NCBI GenBank assembly: GCA_963675935.2
Contig: OY780964.2
Location: 1,664,303-1,728,302 of the forward strand
Direction: 5' to 3'
Source: G963675935 sp963675935
GTDB lineage: Bacteria; Planctomycetota; Planctomycetia; Pirellulales; Thermoguttaceae
DNA: 64,000 bases
The notes beneath the pieces were generated by a model. That model made no database searches, was not told the origin of the DNA, and saw only the letters and a list, made by a program, of their open reading frames with translations. The stretch's first letter is position 1, and every line of letters begins with the position of its first letter. Positions 42,487-50,480 of the stretch are shown here, piece by piece. The translations under genes and the position numbers were made by a program.

Positions 42487-44697
42487 TCACCAATCACGGC
42501 AACTACGCCTTCTCACTCGTGATGGTGTGAGCGTTGGTGTCGCTGGAATAGGTGGAACCAAGGGAGCGGCCGGGCCTGTCGCGGTGGCCGTCTCTGGCAT
42601 TTGTGCGACTCTTTTCCGTGCCGACCCTCTGCCCACGATCGTTTTGGCGCGCCTCGGCGTCGGCATATTTACCGAGCCAAATCCGCTTTCGATTTGGGCG
42701 GCGACAAAACAGCCAACGAGACAGTCGAACCAGTGATTATCTCTGGACGGCTGCTTCTCCCATTCCAAAAGCTTTCTACCTCTCCCCTCGGTTTCATTTG
42801 GTTTCTCCGACAGGATATGGTCAAATAGAAGGCGGTGCTTGTCTTTGGCTGTTGGAAAGGTGAAGCTGTTCTTGCCGCCCAGCGGAACTCCAATGGAGTT
42901 GTAAAGCCGCGTCTTCCAACTGTTCACGTCCACATCGACGCGTCGCAACTCACGAACGCCACACTTGCCGGGAATCCTCGCATCGAGAAATACCCGGTCG
43001 TGCGGGAATCGTTTGTATTCTGAGAAGGGGATGTTCTTCGCCGTGACCGGAACGCCGCGCTCCGGCATCACAAGTGCGGAGTATTTACAATTTCTGATTG
43101 CTTGATGAACGACGCCCGTTAAATAACCTTGATCTACGTGGCAACGACGGATGCGCATTACCGAATTGTCTGCCCTCTTCCACTCCCTGCTCATCAAATC
43201 ATTCAAGCAATCAGTCAGACCGGCAAGGAGGATGGCTTGCTTGTCGCCGGTGTATTTGCTGGATAGAGTGCTTTTGACATTCGATAGCGTGAAATAGGAC
43301 TTGTTCTGCTCCGGGAATGTGCCGTAATCCAGCAGCCCGCAACACGTCGGCCCGAAATAGCACACACTCCAATACAAAACCTCGTCGTGACAATCAACCT
43401 TGCAACAGAGATATGCTGCGTCGTTAGGACAGATTCCCCTCTTCCTCTTCTCAATTTTTCCTGCTAAATCCGCCGTCGTGAGCGATACGACGGCGGATGT
43501 GATTGCTTCCAATGGCTCGTTCTGATATTCCGACGCGAACGCGACCGGATCGCGGTACATCAGATTCATCGCGTGCTGGATGCCGGACAACTCGTTAGGC
43601 TCATATCGAGCGGGCCATGCCACCTTCGCCCCCCGGTCCATGTCTTCACGGTGCTCTATATAAAAATCATTCTCGATAGGCTTCAAGTTGCCGGCTTGTA
43701 GGCGAGCCACTTGGATTTCTCGATACTGCTCCCAGAGCGTGTCCATCGCCTCCGGGAACGCATAGACCATTTTCATCCGCTCTCCGAAGAACTCCGGCCG
43801 AACACTCGGATCGGTTAGCCTGTCGGCCAGATCGCCGGGGCGAATAATCGTCACGGTGGTTAGACAACTCAACTTCCTGCCAGGGAAAGCGAGGGCAAGA
43901 ATGTCACCCATCAGAATCAATTCGCGTTCTTCCGTCTTTATTTTCGAGGTTGACGACTGGCGCGTCTGTGGATCGTCGCACAATACTAAATCGTAACGTC
44001 CGCCGCGAATCTCACCGCTCGTGATGCCTGCACAAGTAATGGAAGAACCACTGCACTGCGACCCGCTGACGGTCGGCAGCGTGATGCCGCCGGTCGTCAG
44101 CTTGATACTGGTGGGAACGTCGTCAATGTGTTGTCCATTTATACGATTTACGTTCCTCTCAAGACGCCATAATGGGTATACGGCCTCCGGCCAGTCGGCG
44201 AGCAGAAGACGGTTATTGAGAAGCTCGGGTTTGATATATTCAGCGAAAATCCGTCTGGCCATGATGTTGGTCGCCGCCACCAACAACACCGACTTGCAAC
44301 GACCTGTCAGCACCGACCACAGAATACCTGCCACACAGATTCGCGTCTTCCCCGATGCGCGGGGCATGCAAACAGAACGCAATCCACCTTCGATGACGGC
44401 GGATTCAATCTTCTTGATGACCCGAAGTTGATCTTCCGACCATTCCAGGTTGAAGACGCTCTTGTTGGTCCCGGAAGCCTCGCGTAGGTATGTCTCGCAG
44501 AATACCTTTAGACTTGCCTCTGCGGCGGCACGGCGGGCAGGGTCGGCAACGGATGGAACCGGGGCAATGTTGCGACCGGCACGGGATTTCTCTGCGTTGC
44601 GAAGGCGGTTGTCCTCACGTTTGCGATAATAGGCTTTCTTCTTGGCATCTATCGCCTTATTCTTCTCGGCATCATAATCATCAGTAGCAGTATCCAC
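42487..44697 (-). CDS. Terminase large subunit (GpA-like)
   Basis: 736 residues. It is the ATP-driven DNA packaging motor and nuclease. The ATPase part shows a Walker A variant (VCMPRASGKTRICVA, about residue 110) and Walker B (RYDLVLCDDPQTR, about 235). Later segments carry nuclease-type acidic residues (CCKVDCHDEVLYWSV, VDQGYLTGVVHQA). An N-terminal charged Lys/Arg coiled region precedes the ATPase. The GTG at 44697 is taken as start because the frame has no earlier support; a later start near NIAPVPSV is possible. No small terminase subunit gene was recognised next to it. Confidence 0.85.
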   Translation of the reverse strand: MDTATDDYDAEKNKAIDAKKKAYYRKREDNRLRNAEKSRAGRNIAPVPSVADPARRAAAEASLKVFCETYLREASGTNKSVFNLEWSEDQLRVIKKIESAVIEGGLRSVCMPRASGKTRICVAGILWSVLTGRCKSVLLVAATNIMARRIFAEYIKPELLNNRLLLADWPEAVYPLWRLERNVNRINGQHIDDVPTSIKLTTGGITLPTVSGSQCSGSSITCAGITSGEIRGGRYDLVLCDDPQTRQSSTSKIKTEERELILMGDILALAFPGRKLSCLTTVTIIRPGDLADRLTDPSVRPEFFGERMKMVYAFPEAMDTLWEQYREIQVARLQAGNLKPIENDFYIEHREDMDRGAKVAWPARYEPNELSGIQHAMNLMYRDPVAFASEYQNEPLEAITSAVVSLTTADLAGKIEKRKRGICPNDAAYLCCKVDCHDEVLYWSVCYFGPTCCGLLDYGTFPEQNKSYFTLSNVKSTLSSKYTGDKQAILLAGLTDCLNDLMSREWKRADNSVMRIRRCHVDQGYLTGVVHQAIRNCKYSALVMPERGVPVTAKNIPFSEYKRFPHDRVFLDARIPGKCGVRELRRVDVDVNSWKTRLYNSIGVPLGGKNSFTFPTAKDKHRLLFDHILSEKPNETEGRGRKLLEWEKQPSRDNHWFDCLVGCFVAAQIESGFGSVNMPTPRRAKTIVGRGSARKRVAQMPETATATGPAAPLVPPIPATPTLTPSRVRRRSCRDW

Positions 44698-44701
44698 GCC
44701 C

Positions 44702-44714
44702 TAGGTTTGCATGG
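44702..44714 (-). promoter_or_regulatory. CCATGCAAACCTA motif, copy 3
   Basis: The third identical 13-mer, 5 nt upstream of the terminase GTG on the minus strand. The remaining leader 44715-44962 is 248 bp of low coding quality with a GGTATATAATTCC stretch near 44815; no gene is supported there. Confidence 0.5.
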
Positions 44715-44962
44715 ATATATTCTGCCACTGCCGTTTGGAAATCCATACCAACCTTAATCAAGCTTCCTACCATTCCTCTAGCCGTCACTCCCCAACTATG
44801 CAGAGAGAGGACCCGGTATATAATTCCTATATGCCTCTCCCGCTTTTTCCTTTGCGTTCTCTTGCATAGAAACAAGAGACGGCTGCGAACACGGCTAAAC
44901 CGTGGAATGCGAAGAGGAGAAAGAGGAGAAAACAGGAAGGGCAAGAGAACAGGCTTACTACT

Positions 44963-45340
44963 TTAACTCTGGTCTATGTTCGGCATCCACTGGTTTGCAA
45001 ACCGGCAGATTTCCTGTTGTAGTTCATAATGAACTTTCCAACGTCCGTTCTCCATGACAAGGGATTCCCAGTTCAGGCCGTTTCGTCTGTAGGACACTGG
45101 ATAAACGAACTCCTCCGCATCCTTCACAAGGTCCGCTGTGATTGCTTTGACGCTGGAAATCAGGAATACGACGTTTGCCTGTCCAGATTGATGGGCGATG
45201 GAGACAAGAGGGCCAAGGCTGGTCTGCTCTACGACTTCCACGTTTATGGAGCCGTCGATTTTCCGGCTGTCGCCAACCTTGGTCAATCCGTCCGTGAGTC
45301 TGCGGAAAATTATTTCCTGCTGTCTGTCCAACGGTTTCAT
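44963..45340 (-). CDS. Uncharacterised protein, paralogue of the gene at 55297
   Basis: 125 residues. FRRLTDGLTKVGDSRKIDGS, then PLVSIAHQSGQANVVFLIS and ICRFANQWMPNI align along the length with the 55297-55716 protein (FEKLTNGLTKVGDNKKIDNA, GKIVSLAHRYEQNSD, LTLFVNQWMKNV). I recall a similar domain of unknown function (DUF6908-like), but cannot verify it. The ATG at 45340 overlaps the pseudopilin stop (TAATG), so expression is coupled to it. Cytoplasmic by composition. Confidence 0.6.
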   Translation of the reverse strand: MKPLDRQQEIIFRRLTDGLTKVGDSRKIDGSINVEVVEQTSLGPLVSIAHQSGQANVVFLISSVKAITADLVKDAEEFVYPVSYRRNGLNWESLVMENGRWKVHYELQQEICRFANQWMPNIDQS

Positions 45341-46323
45341 TATCTTGCCTCTATCAAGTGGTTTGTGATGTTCCCCTTGCCGCCCTTGCTTGGCATCGAC
45401 TGCCCAAGGTCCATACACTCGTAAGGGTTTCCTGCATACACATACCCAACGCCGTTATTCCAGCCAGTGGCTAGGTCGATTCCGTATTCTGGCGTTCCGT
45501 CTGTGTTCTTGCGGCCTGCACTTGAATAGATTAACGGGATAAGATGGAATGCGAAGCCATCGACCTTTTGCGTGTCAAATGGGTCGTGGTCGCCTTGCTT
45601 CTTCGTTCCATCGGGCAGAATTACATCGTTGGGCAAGCCGGTCTGGATTTCTGACATTCCACTGTCGTTTGTGGTGCCGTCGCTGTTGAATTTCGAGTAG
45701 CCCGGTGCCCAGCGTAGGAACATAATGGGATTCCCCCAGCCGTCGATGAAGCAGGGCTTACCGTCTGGCGTCGTGCCGATTTCGTTCTGTCTGAATTGCT
45801 CCATCGCTTCGGGGTTTCCTCTTGCCACTATCATGTAAAGGCATTGGGCACCGTCATATTTCCCTGACGGCGGATTAGAGGCGAACAATTTATGCAATGC
45901 TGGCTCCGGCAGATTCCACGAGGGAAATTCAATTCTGGCGTCGGAGTCGTGCTTGGTGAATGTGATGGGGCCGTTGAAAATGTCGCTTTTCGCATCCGGC
46001 AACTCCATACGCATCAAGTCTCTAATGGCGTTCAATCGCTTCCACTGGTTCTCGATAAACCACTTACGCTTTTCATCTTGCGTATAGGGCGTTCCGTCCG
46101 GGTGTGTGGCTGGGCAGGGTTCTAGCCGGATAGGGACTCTTCTGGTTCTGTAGGATTCGTATTTCTCCATAACGATGTTGTGCAACTTGGCGATGGTCGC
46201 CTTGGTCGTCGCTTCTCGGGAGGAATTCTGTGCAGACTGCATCGCCGTAAGTCCCAACAGGGCCAAGATGCCGATGATGACCACGGTAATCATCAATTCA
46301 ACAAGCGTGAAACCTCGCTTCAT
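45340..46323 (-). CDS. Type IV pilin-like pseudopilin encoded in the prophage
   Basis: About 327 residues. The N-terminus is a prepilin signal (MKRGFTLVELMITVVIIGIL) with cleavage after Gly and Glu at position 5, followed by the usual hydrophobic helix. The large C-terminal domain (GGWNP-like segments: FIDGWGNPIMFLRWAPGYSK, GYVYAGNPYECMDLGQS) resembles planctomycete pseudopilins of type II secretion. A prepilin gene inside a phage genome is unusual. AGGAGAG precedes the ATG at 46323, which overlaps the stop of the two-TM gene (ATGA). A host prepilin peptidase would be needed for processing. Whether it assembles is unknown. Confidence 0.75.
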   Translation of the reverse strand: MKRGFTLVELMITVVIIGILALLGLTAMQSAQNSSREATTKATIAKLHNIVMEKYESYRTRRVPIRLEPCPATHPDGTPYTQDEKRKWFIENQWKRLNAIRDLMRMELPDAKSDIFNGPITFTKHDSDARIEFPSWNLPEPALHKLFASNPPSGKYDGAQCLYMIVARGNPEAMEQFRQNEIGTTPDGKPCFIDGWGNPIMFLRWAPGYSKFNSDGTTNDSGMSEIQTGLPNDVILPDGTKKQGDHDPFDTQKVDGFAFHLIPLIYSSAGRKNTDGTPEYGIDLATGWNNGVGYVYAGNPYECMDLGQSMPSKGGKGNITNHLIEAR

Positions 46324-46565
46324 AATGAAACTCTCCTGTAAATGAGACCAGAGACACACAGGCAACTACAGGCCACGACGGATGGGAGCGGAGCAAAATA
46401 GGCTGCCGCTGCAATCGCCAAACCGGCTGCCAATGAAATCAGATGGTGCCGGATGGTTGGACTGTCGAAATACTTCTGAAATGCGAGATAGACGCCAATT
46501 ATCGTGGCGATGGCGACGGCGAGCATGACCCAATTGATGGAAACGATGACGGTGTGGTTATTCAT
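46320..46565 (-). CDS. Small two-helix membrane protein
   Basis: 81 residues with membrane helices at about 8-27 (SINWVMLAVAIATIIGVYLA) and 43-68 (ISLAAGLAIAAAAYFAPLPS, then ACSCLCVSG). It lies between the ribbon-helix-helix-like gene and the pseudopilin and overlaps both slightly. It could be an inner-membrane partner for the pseudopilin or a holin-like protein; the sequence alone does not decide. Confidence 0.55.
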   Translation of the reverse strand: MNNHTVIVSINWVMLAVAIATIIGVYLAFQKYFDSPTIRHHLISLAAGLAIAAAAYFAPLPSVVACSCLCVSGLIYRRVSL

Positions 46566-46869
46566 GAGTCTCTTCTCCTTCACAGGCTAGGGCTAAACTG
46601 GCAAACAGAAGGCGTGAAATGGGCACTCCGGTTTTCCGGCTTGCTTCTCTTAACTGGCTGCTAGTCTCTGGGGTCATCGGGATTCGCATTGGCTTTGTCG
46701 TTTCTCCGTTGAAGGAAAAGCCAACCTCTTCAAGCGACTCTAAAATGCGCGGCAAAGACTGCTCCGCCGCCTGCCGAACAATCTGGGACGTGGTAGACGC
46801 ATCCCTCGTTCTCTTCTCTCTTAACTTCATTCGCAGACCCTCCGGTAAGTGGAAAACGCGATAAATCAA
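46558..46869 (-). CDS. Ribbon-helix-helix-like protein, paralogue of the gene at 55716
   Basis: 103 residues. IYRVFHLPEGLRMKLREKRT, then STTSQIVRQAAEQSLPRILE has the strand-helix-helix pattern of small DNA-binding regulators. The second half (MTPETSSQLREASRKTGVPI, then LLFASLALACEG) repeats the theme. It aligns with the 55716 protein (KYRVYHPTDVLRKAVATQRK, GLPQERLLLSSLALFC). A TTG start at 46869 is supported by GGAGGG nearby and by the paralogue's N-terminus; the first ATG is 13 codons in. It heads a four-gene overlapping set. Confidence 0.55.
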   Translation of the reverse strand: MIYRVFHLPEGLRMKLREKRTRDASTTSQIVRQAAEQSLPRILESLEEVGFSFNGETTKPMRIPMTPETSSQLREASRKTGVPISRLLFASLALACEGEETHE

Positions 46870-46957
46870 AATGCCCTCCGCATATCAGGTGCAGCCCTAT
46901 CAGACAGACCGCACCAACTTAAATTAAAACAGACGACCGACTAGCACACAATTATTC

Positions 46958-47722
46958 CTAGCTGGCCTTTCGTACAGACCTGGGTATTCGTGTATTCCTC
47001 GACTGTGTAGTTTTATCAGCCCATCTACAATTGTCGGGTTCGTAGTTGCCATTCGGGTCAATCCGGTCAATGGTATATTGTATGGAGGGCCTTGGCCCCA
47101 TATCTTCTAGGAATGCTTCGACCGAATCCAACCAGCGTTTGCAAATAGAGACGCCCTTAGCCCCATAGTATTTGAAGCTTCTGTTCCGACTGTTATAACA
47201 ACGTTGCTTCATCGAGGCCCAAGTGTCATAAGTAATCCGAAGCGGACCTCCCCTTTTCGTCAGGCCGTGAGTAGTATGTGAGGCTGCACCATGTTCTTTC
47301 GAGCAATGACGACAACGGCCTGATTGGGACTTACAAAGACGCTTTTCAGCAATCTCTTCCTCAACCCCACAATCGCAACGGCAGAGATAGAATCCGGCTT
47401 TAGCCGAAGGGCCAAGCACGATCAATCTACCGAACCTCTCACCAGTTCTGTCGATTCGGCGGCAATGGAGGCACTTCCTGAGTCGCCCCTGTTGAATGTC
47501 GTGCAGTCGTAGGACACGCTCCTCTCCACAAGCAGAGCGACACAACCAGTGGTTGCCATAACGGGTCTTATGGTCGAAGGACAGAACAGTCCAATGCCCA
47601 TAAACTTCACCAGAGTGGTCAATTCGTGGACCGGGACGCCAATAGTCAGTAGAAGCTTGTTGTAAGGCTTGTTCCTGTAAGGCTTTCTTAATGCGTTCTT
47701 GGTATCGCTTTAGTTCGTTCAT
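46958..47722 (-). CDS. HNH/AP2-type DNA-binding endonuclease-like protein
   Basis: 254 residues. Two treble-clef-like zinc segments at about 60-145 (LHCRRIDRTGERFGRLIVLG; YLCRCDCGVEEE; RCRHCSKEHG) are followed by a C-terminal region common in phage HNH homing-type proteins: YDTWASMKQRCYNSRNRSFK, YYGAKGVSICKRW, TIDRIDPNGNYEPDNCRWA. The first Asp/Asn residues fit a beta-beta-alpha metal site. GGAGGAA precedes the ATG at 47722. It stands alone between regulatory and zinc-finger genes and may be a free-standing homing endonuclease. The gap 47726-47987 shows nothing recognisable. Confidence 0.7.
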   Translation of the reverse strand: MNELKRYQERIKKALQEQALQQASTDYWRPGPRIDHSGEVYGHWTVLSFDHKTRYGNHWLCRSACGEERVLRLHDIQQGRLRKCLHCRRIDRTGERFGRLIVLGPSAKAGFYLCRCDCGVEEEIAEKRLCKSQSGRCRHCSKEHGAASHTTHGLTKRGGPLRITYDTWASMKQRCYNSRNRSFKYYGAKGVSICKRWLDSVEAFLEDMGPRPSIQYTIDRIDPNGNYEPDNCRWADKTTQSRNTRIPRSVRKAS

Positions 47723-47987
47723 CACATTCCTCCCAGTTTCAAATACACAGGGCTGATAAACACAACTAGATTTGATTCACAAGTTATCCTCTACCAACAG
47801 CGGGGCCCACAAGATAAAACCCCCGAGAGAGGATAGATGGTGTACTTGGCGTCCCTACCTACAAATCGGGACACGCCCACACCAATTAAATCACCGTGAG
47901 AAAATGGTGAATAGTCGCTTGCGGCGGAGAATAGGCTGCGCCGAAGAACCGACTACAGAGAAGAGCCGACTACGCAAAAGAGACGGG

Positions 47988-48425
47988 TTAAAGCTGTTGT
48001 TTCACGTGTGCCGGGTCGTGTTGAGCGGCAAGCCGAACGAGGTCTTCATAGATGGATGGGCGGTAGGGTGCCTCCCGCATCATGAACATGACGAACGGTA
48101 TCAGGTTTGGAATTTCCTGTAGTGCGTCAAGTAGTTCCTGGTCGCCAAGCTTTTCCAAATCTGCTACAGATGGCTTTGCCTGATATGGCTTGAACTTGAA
48201 ACGTGGGACCGCCAAGCCGTAGTTGATTTTCGTGTTCCTTAGTTCGGCTTTCCTTCTTTCCCGCTCTCTATTGTAGGCTCTAATTTTCTCGGCATGTGCT
48301 TTTCTGTATGCAAGAGCATGCACGGTAGAACAGGCTTTGCAGTAGGGATTATGGGCATCTCGGCTCTTCTTCCTGCTAAACTCCGACAATTCTTTTGCTA
48401 CACCGCACTTGCTGCAAATCTTCAC
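47988..48425 (-). CDS. Zinc-finger (Cys4) protein
   Basis: 145 residues. CSKCGVAKELSEFSRKKSRD, then CKACSTVHALAYRKAH is the Cys4 module often found at the N-terminus of phage HNH or recombination-associated proteins. The rest is helical. A GTG start at 48425 is preferred because GAAGGAG lies 7 nt upstream; the frame extends further upstream over the preceding gene. It overlaps the coiled-coil gene at 48376 in another frame by 50 nt. Function unknown. Confidence 0.55.
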   Translation of the reverse strand: MKICSKCGVAKELSEFSRKKSRDAHNPYCKACSTVHALAYRKAHAEKIRAYNRERERRKAELRNTKINYGLAVPRFKFKPYQAKPSVADLEKLGDQELLDALQEIPNLIPFVMFMMREAPYRPSIYEDLVRLAAQHDPAHVKQQL

Positions 48426-48582
48426 GTTCTCGCTCCTTCCGTCTCCCGAAATCTTCCAATACACGCTTGGCACGATCGACTGTTCTGGCCAATTCCCGCC
48501 TACGTGCTTCCAAGCTGTTAAGGCTCATGTCGATTTGCAGGAATACGGGATCAAGTTCAAGTGGAAGCTGATTGATGTGCAT
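48376..48582 (-). CDS. Small coiled-coil protein
   Basis: 68 residues, SLNSLEARRRELARTVDRAK then VLEDFGRRKEREREDLQQVR: a charged helical protein likely to form a coiled coil. AGGAG lies about 9 nt before the ATG at 48582. It overlaps the downstream zinc-finger gene. No family recognised. Confidence 0.5.
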   Translation of the reverse strand: MHINQLPLELDPVFLQIDMSLNSLEARRRELARTVDRAKRVLEDFGRRKEREREDLQQVRCSKRIVGV

Positions 48583-48605
48583 TTGTGGTTCTCCTGTTTT
48601 AGGTT

Positions 48606-48872
48606 TCACTTATAATCCACTCTGCCCATCACGTCGTATTCACCAAAGGCACTCCGCACAAGCTTCCTGTTGGCAACTCCGTAGTCCAAGACAGGCCGGA
48701 CATCCTTGATTTGCTTCCGCTGGAATTTCTGGATGTGCGTCGCCTGTGTTTTCAAGCCTCGGACCTTCATGAACTCGATCGTGGGAATCAACTTTTCTAA
48801 ATCAGCCTTCAACTGCTCTTTGTCAAAGGCAAGAGGATTAGAATGCTTTCTAAAATCGTTTGGGCTAACCAT
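48606..48872 (-). CDS. Hypothetical prophage protein
   Basis: 88 residues. SPNDFRKHSNPLAFDKEQLK, then LDYGVANRKLVRSAFGEYDV. Preceded by AGGAG 8 nt before the ATG at 48872. It follows the nested-hairpin region and opens a set of small genes. Not recognised. Confidence 0.5.
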   Translation of the reverse strand: MVSPNDFRKHSNPLAFDKEQLKADLEKLIPTIEFMKVRGLKTQATHIQKFQRKQIKDVRPVLDYGVANRKLVRSAFGEYDVMGRVDYK

Positions 48873-48946
48873 TGTCTTACTCCTGGTTTTCTCTCGCATG
48901 CGCGCGTACTAGCCTGAAAGGGTCTCTTGCTAATCATTTATTAAAA

Positions 48947-49166
48947 CGACAGCCTGCGCCGCTGCGCGGCTGGGCTGTCGTGGGGTTAGCTTCAGCCGCT
49001 GCGCGGCTTCCGCCAACCCCACGCTCTCTTAAATTCTCTTGGTTGCAGGCTATCCCTCCTACCTTGCTACCAGAAAGTATCTAATATGTGCGGACCTGAC
49101 GGAAGCCGCGCAGCGGCTGGAGTTAGGTCCGGAACGGTCCAGCCGCGCAGCGGCGCAGACCGTTCC
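48947..49166. repeat. Array of four nested hairpins sharing an inner GCCGCTGCGCGGC core
   Basis: Four stem-loops with different outer stems: CGACAGCC/GGCTGTCG (48947-48980), GTGGGGTT/AACCCCAC (48980-49022), CGGACCT/AGGTCCG (49091-49131) and GGAACGGTC/GACCGTTCC (49131-49166). Each loop contains the palindromic core GCCGCTGCGCGGC or its reverse complement (48958-48970, 48995-49007, 49105-49117, 49142-49154). Cores 1-2 face one way, cores 3-4 the other. Hairpin 1 is trailed on the minus strand by TTTTAATAAA. No gene lies in 48873-49188. Candidate replication, termination or regulatory RNA element. Confidence 0.7.
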
Positions 49167-49188
49167 TTGTGGTTTATACTTTTTTAGG

Positions 49189-49533
49189 TTATTCAGGTTT
49201 ATCATGCTTACTTGCTTCTCTTTTTGTACGTACTGGATACTCCAAAATACCCGGTCGTGGGGATGAGGAATGATTGCAACATTTACCGTAATCGAATCTC
49301 GAAATAGTCGGATCAATTTTGTAAAATGCAGTCTTGAACTTGTCTGGCTGTTCCTTCTGTGGTCGCTCCCACCAAAGCCGTTGTGATTCCATCAGCCGAC
49401 ACAAGGATTTCTGAATAGCCCGATGAGAAAGTCCCGTGTGTTCTCCTATTTCCAAACGAGAGATACGGATGTAGCCGATGCTGTTCGCTCGCTGCTTCAA
49501 CAAATTATAGATTTTCTCGTCCGAGAGAATCAT
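49189..49533 (-). CDS. Winged helix-turn-helix DNA-binding protein
   Basis: 114 residues. ILSDEKIYNLLKQRANSIGY, then RISRLEIGEHTGLSHRAIQK and SLCRLMESQRLWWERPQKEQ form a winged helix typical of phage replication initiators or regulators. The start at 49533 is chosen because an 11-bp hairpin at 49555-49583 lies inside the longer open frame. It is followed by the nested-hairpin array. A role in initiation of phage DNA replication is possible but not shown. Confidence 0.55.
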   Translation of the reverse strand: MILSDEKIYNLLKQRANSIGYIRISRLEIGEHTGLSHRAIQKSLCRLMESQRLWWERPQKEQPDKFKTAFYKIDPTISRFDYGKCCNHSSSPRPGILEYPVRTKREASKHDKPE

Positions 49534-49554
49534 GTCGTGCCCGGATAGAAAGAT

Positions 49555-49583
49555 GGCCGTGGGAATTGCGAGTTCCCACGGCC
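49555..49583. terminator. Hairpin upstream of the winged-helix gene
   Basis: GGCCGTGGGAA (49555-49565) and TTCCCACGGCC (49573-49583) are exact 11-bp complements with loop TTGCGAG. It lies between the 49668 gene and the 49533 start and may separate two transcripts. Confidence 0.6.
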
Positions 49584-49667
49584 GAGGCACGAAAATGACT
49601 TCGATAGATAAAAAAATTGCCACATTATCGTGCCCTACAAAAACCGCTCGCAACGGCTGTGTCCATA

Positions 49668-50060
49668 CTAGTTTTGCTTCCATGTCCGTGCCCAGGGGTC
49701 GTTTGCATCTTCCTTCTTATAGCGTCGATACTCGCCCTTCTTGACGCGGAATGTTTGGTAGTGCATATGTTGGACTCGAACCTTGCGAACGCGGTTGCCA
49801 ATTGCATCTACATCCCACAGCAAGCTGATGATATACCACCGAAAGGTCTCAACGTCAGAAAATGGCGCTCTGGCGATGCCCTTTACCTCGATATAATCAT
49901 TGTCGAGCGGGCAGTAGTCGATAATCTCGATGTTCTTTTCGAGGGTGTTGTAGATGATTTCCTGAAACACATTCCGTGGTATCGCGTCGTTGGCCTTAAT
50001 CAGAATCGTCACGCGGTTGTACTTCACAATGTCTCTCCTAAGTTGTGATTGATTGTCCAA
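49668..50060 (-). CDS. Hypothetical prophage protein
   Basis: 130 residues. VTILIKANDAIPRNVFQEII, then NIEIIDYCPLDNDYIEVKGI and RAPFSDVETFRWYIISLLWD have a mixed helix-strand pattern with a basic tail (KKGEYRRYKKED). The TTG at 50060 is the only start in the first 50 codons; a ribosome-binding site is not clear. Not recognised; it belongs to the early-middle gene set. Confidence 0.5.
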   Translation of the reverse strand: MDNQSQLRRDIVKYNRVTILIKANDAIPRNVFQEIIYNTLEKNIEIIDYCPLDNDYIEVKGIARAPFSDVETFRWYIISLLWDVDAIGNRVRKVRVQHMHYQTFRVKKGEYRRYKKEDANDPWARTWKQN

Positions 50061-50082
50061 AGTCCGGTCAATTGCCGTCTCC

Positions 50083-50448
50083 TCATTCGTTCGACTTGTG
50101 TCTAATCATCCACTGAGCATGGAGGCACTCCTCGAAGTTGCGTCTAAATTCTTCCGCCTCCCATCGCAGTTCCTCCATATACCCTTCACTTAGCAGGTCA
50201 ACAATTACCTGCCAGCGAAACTTTCCGGAATCAGTCCGCTGGAATAGGTCAGAAAACTCGCAATCATCCGGAGCCTCACTCATCGGATAGATTTCCTCCC
50301 CCGTCTCACGCTCTTCGGCCAAGAAGAGCTGATGGCATAATTCGAGACGTTCGCCGGTGGGCAACGGACGCCCACATCCGGCCCAGTCTTCGCAAAGCTC
50401 GTTCCAGCGGCGCTCGGCTGGGGGAATGTTCCCGGTCTGTTCAGTCAT
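50083..50448 (-). CDS. Hypothetical prophage protein
   Basis: 121 residues, acidic. NELCEDWAGCGRPLPTGERL, then QVIVDLLSEGYMEELRWEAE. The start at 50448 is preceded by AAAGGAA; the frame extends upstream into the methyltransferase gene, which is not used. Not recognised. Confidence 0.5.
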   Translation of the reverse strand: MTEQTGNIPPAERRWNELCEDWAGCGRPLPTGERLELCHQLFLAEERETGEEIYPMSEAPDDCEFSDLFQRTDSGKFRWQVIVDLLSEGYMEELRWEAEEFRRNFEECLHAQWMIRHKSNE

Positions 50449-50480
50449 AAACAAGGTTCCTTTCATATTGGTTGTCTGTC

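Noticed and set aside
44681..44944. 87-codon minus-strand frame upstream of terminase, considered as a small terminase subunit
   Set aside because: The first half is arginine-rich, low-quality sequence, the frame overlaps the terminase start, and no helix-turn-helix or family motif is seen.
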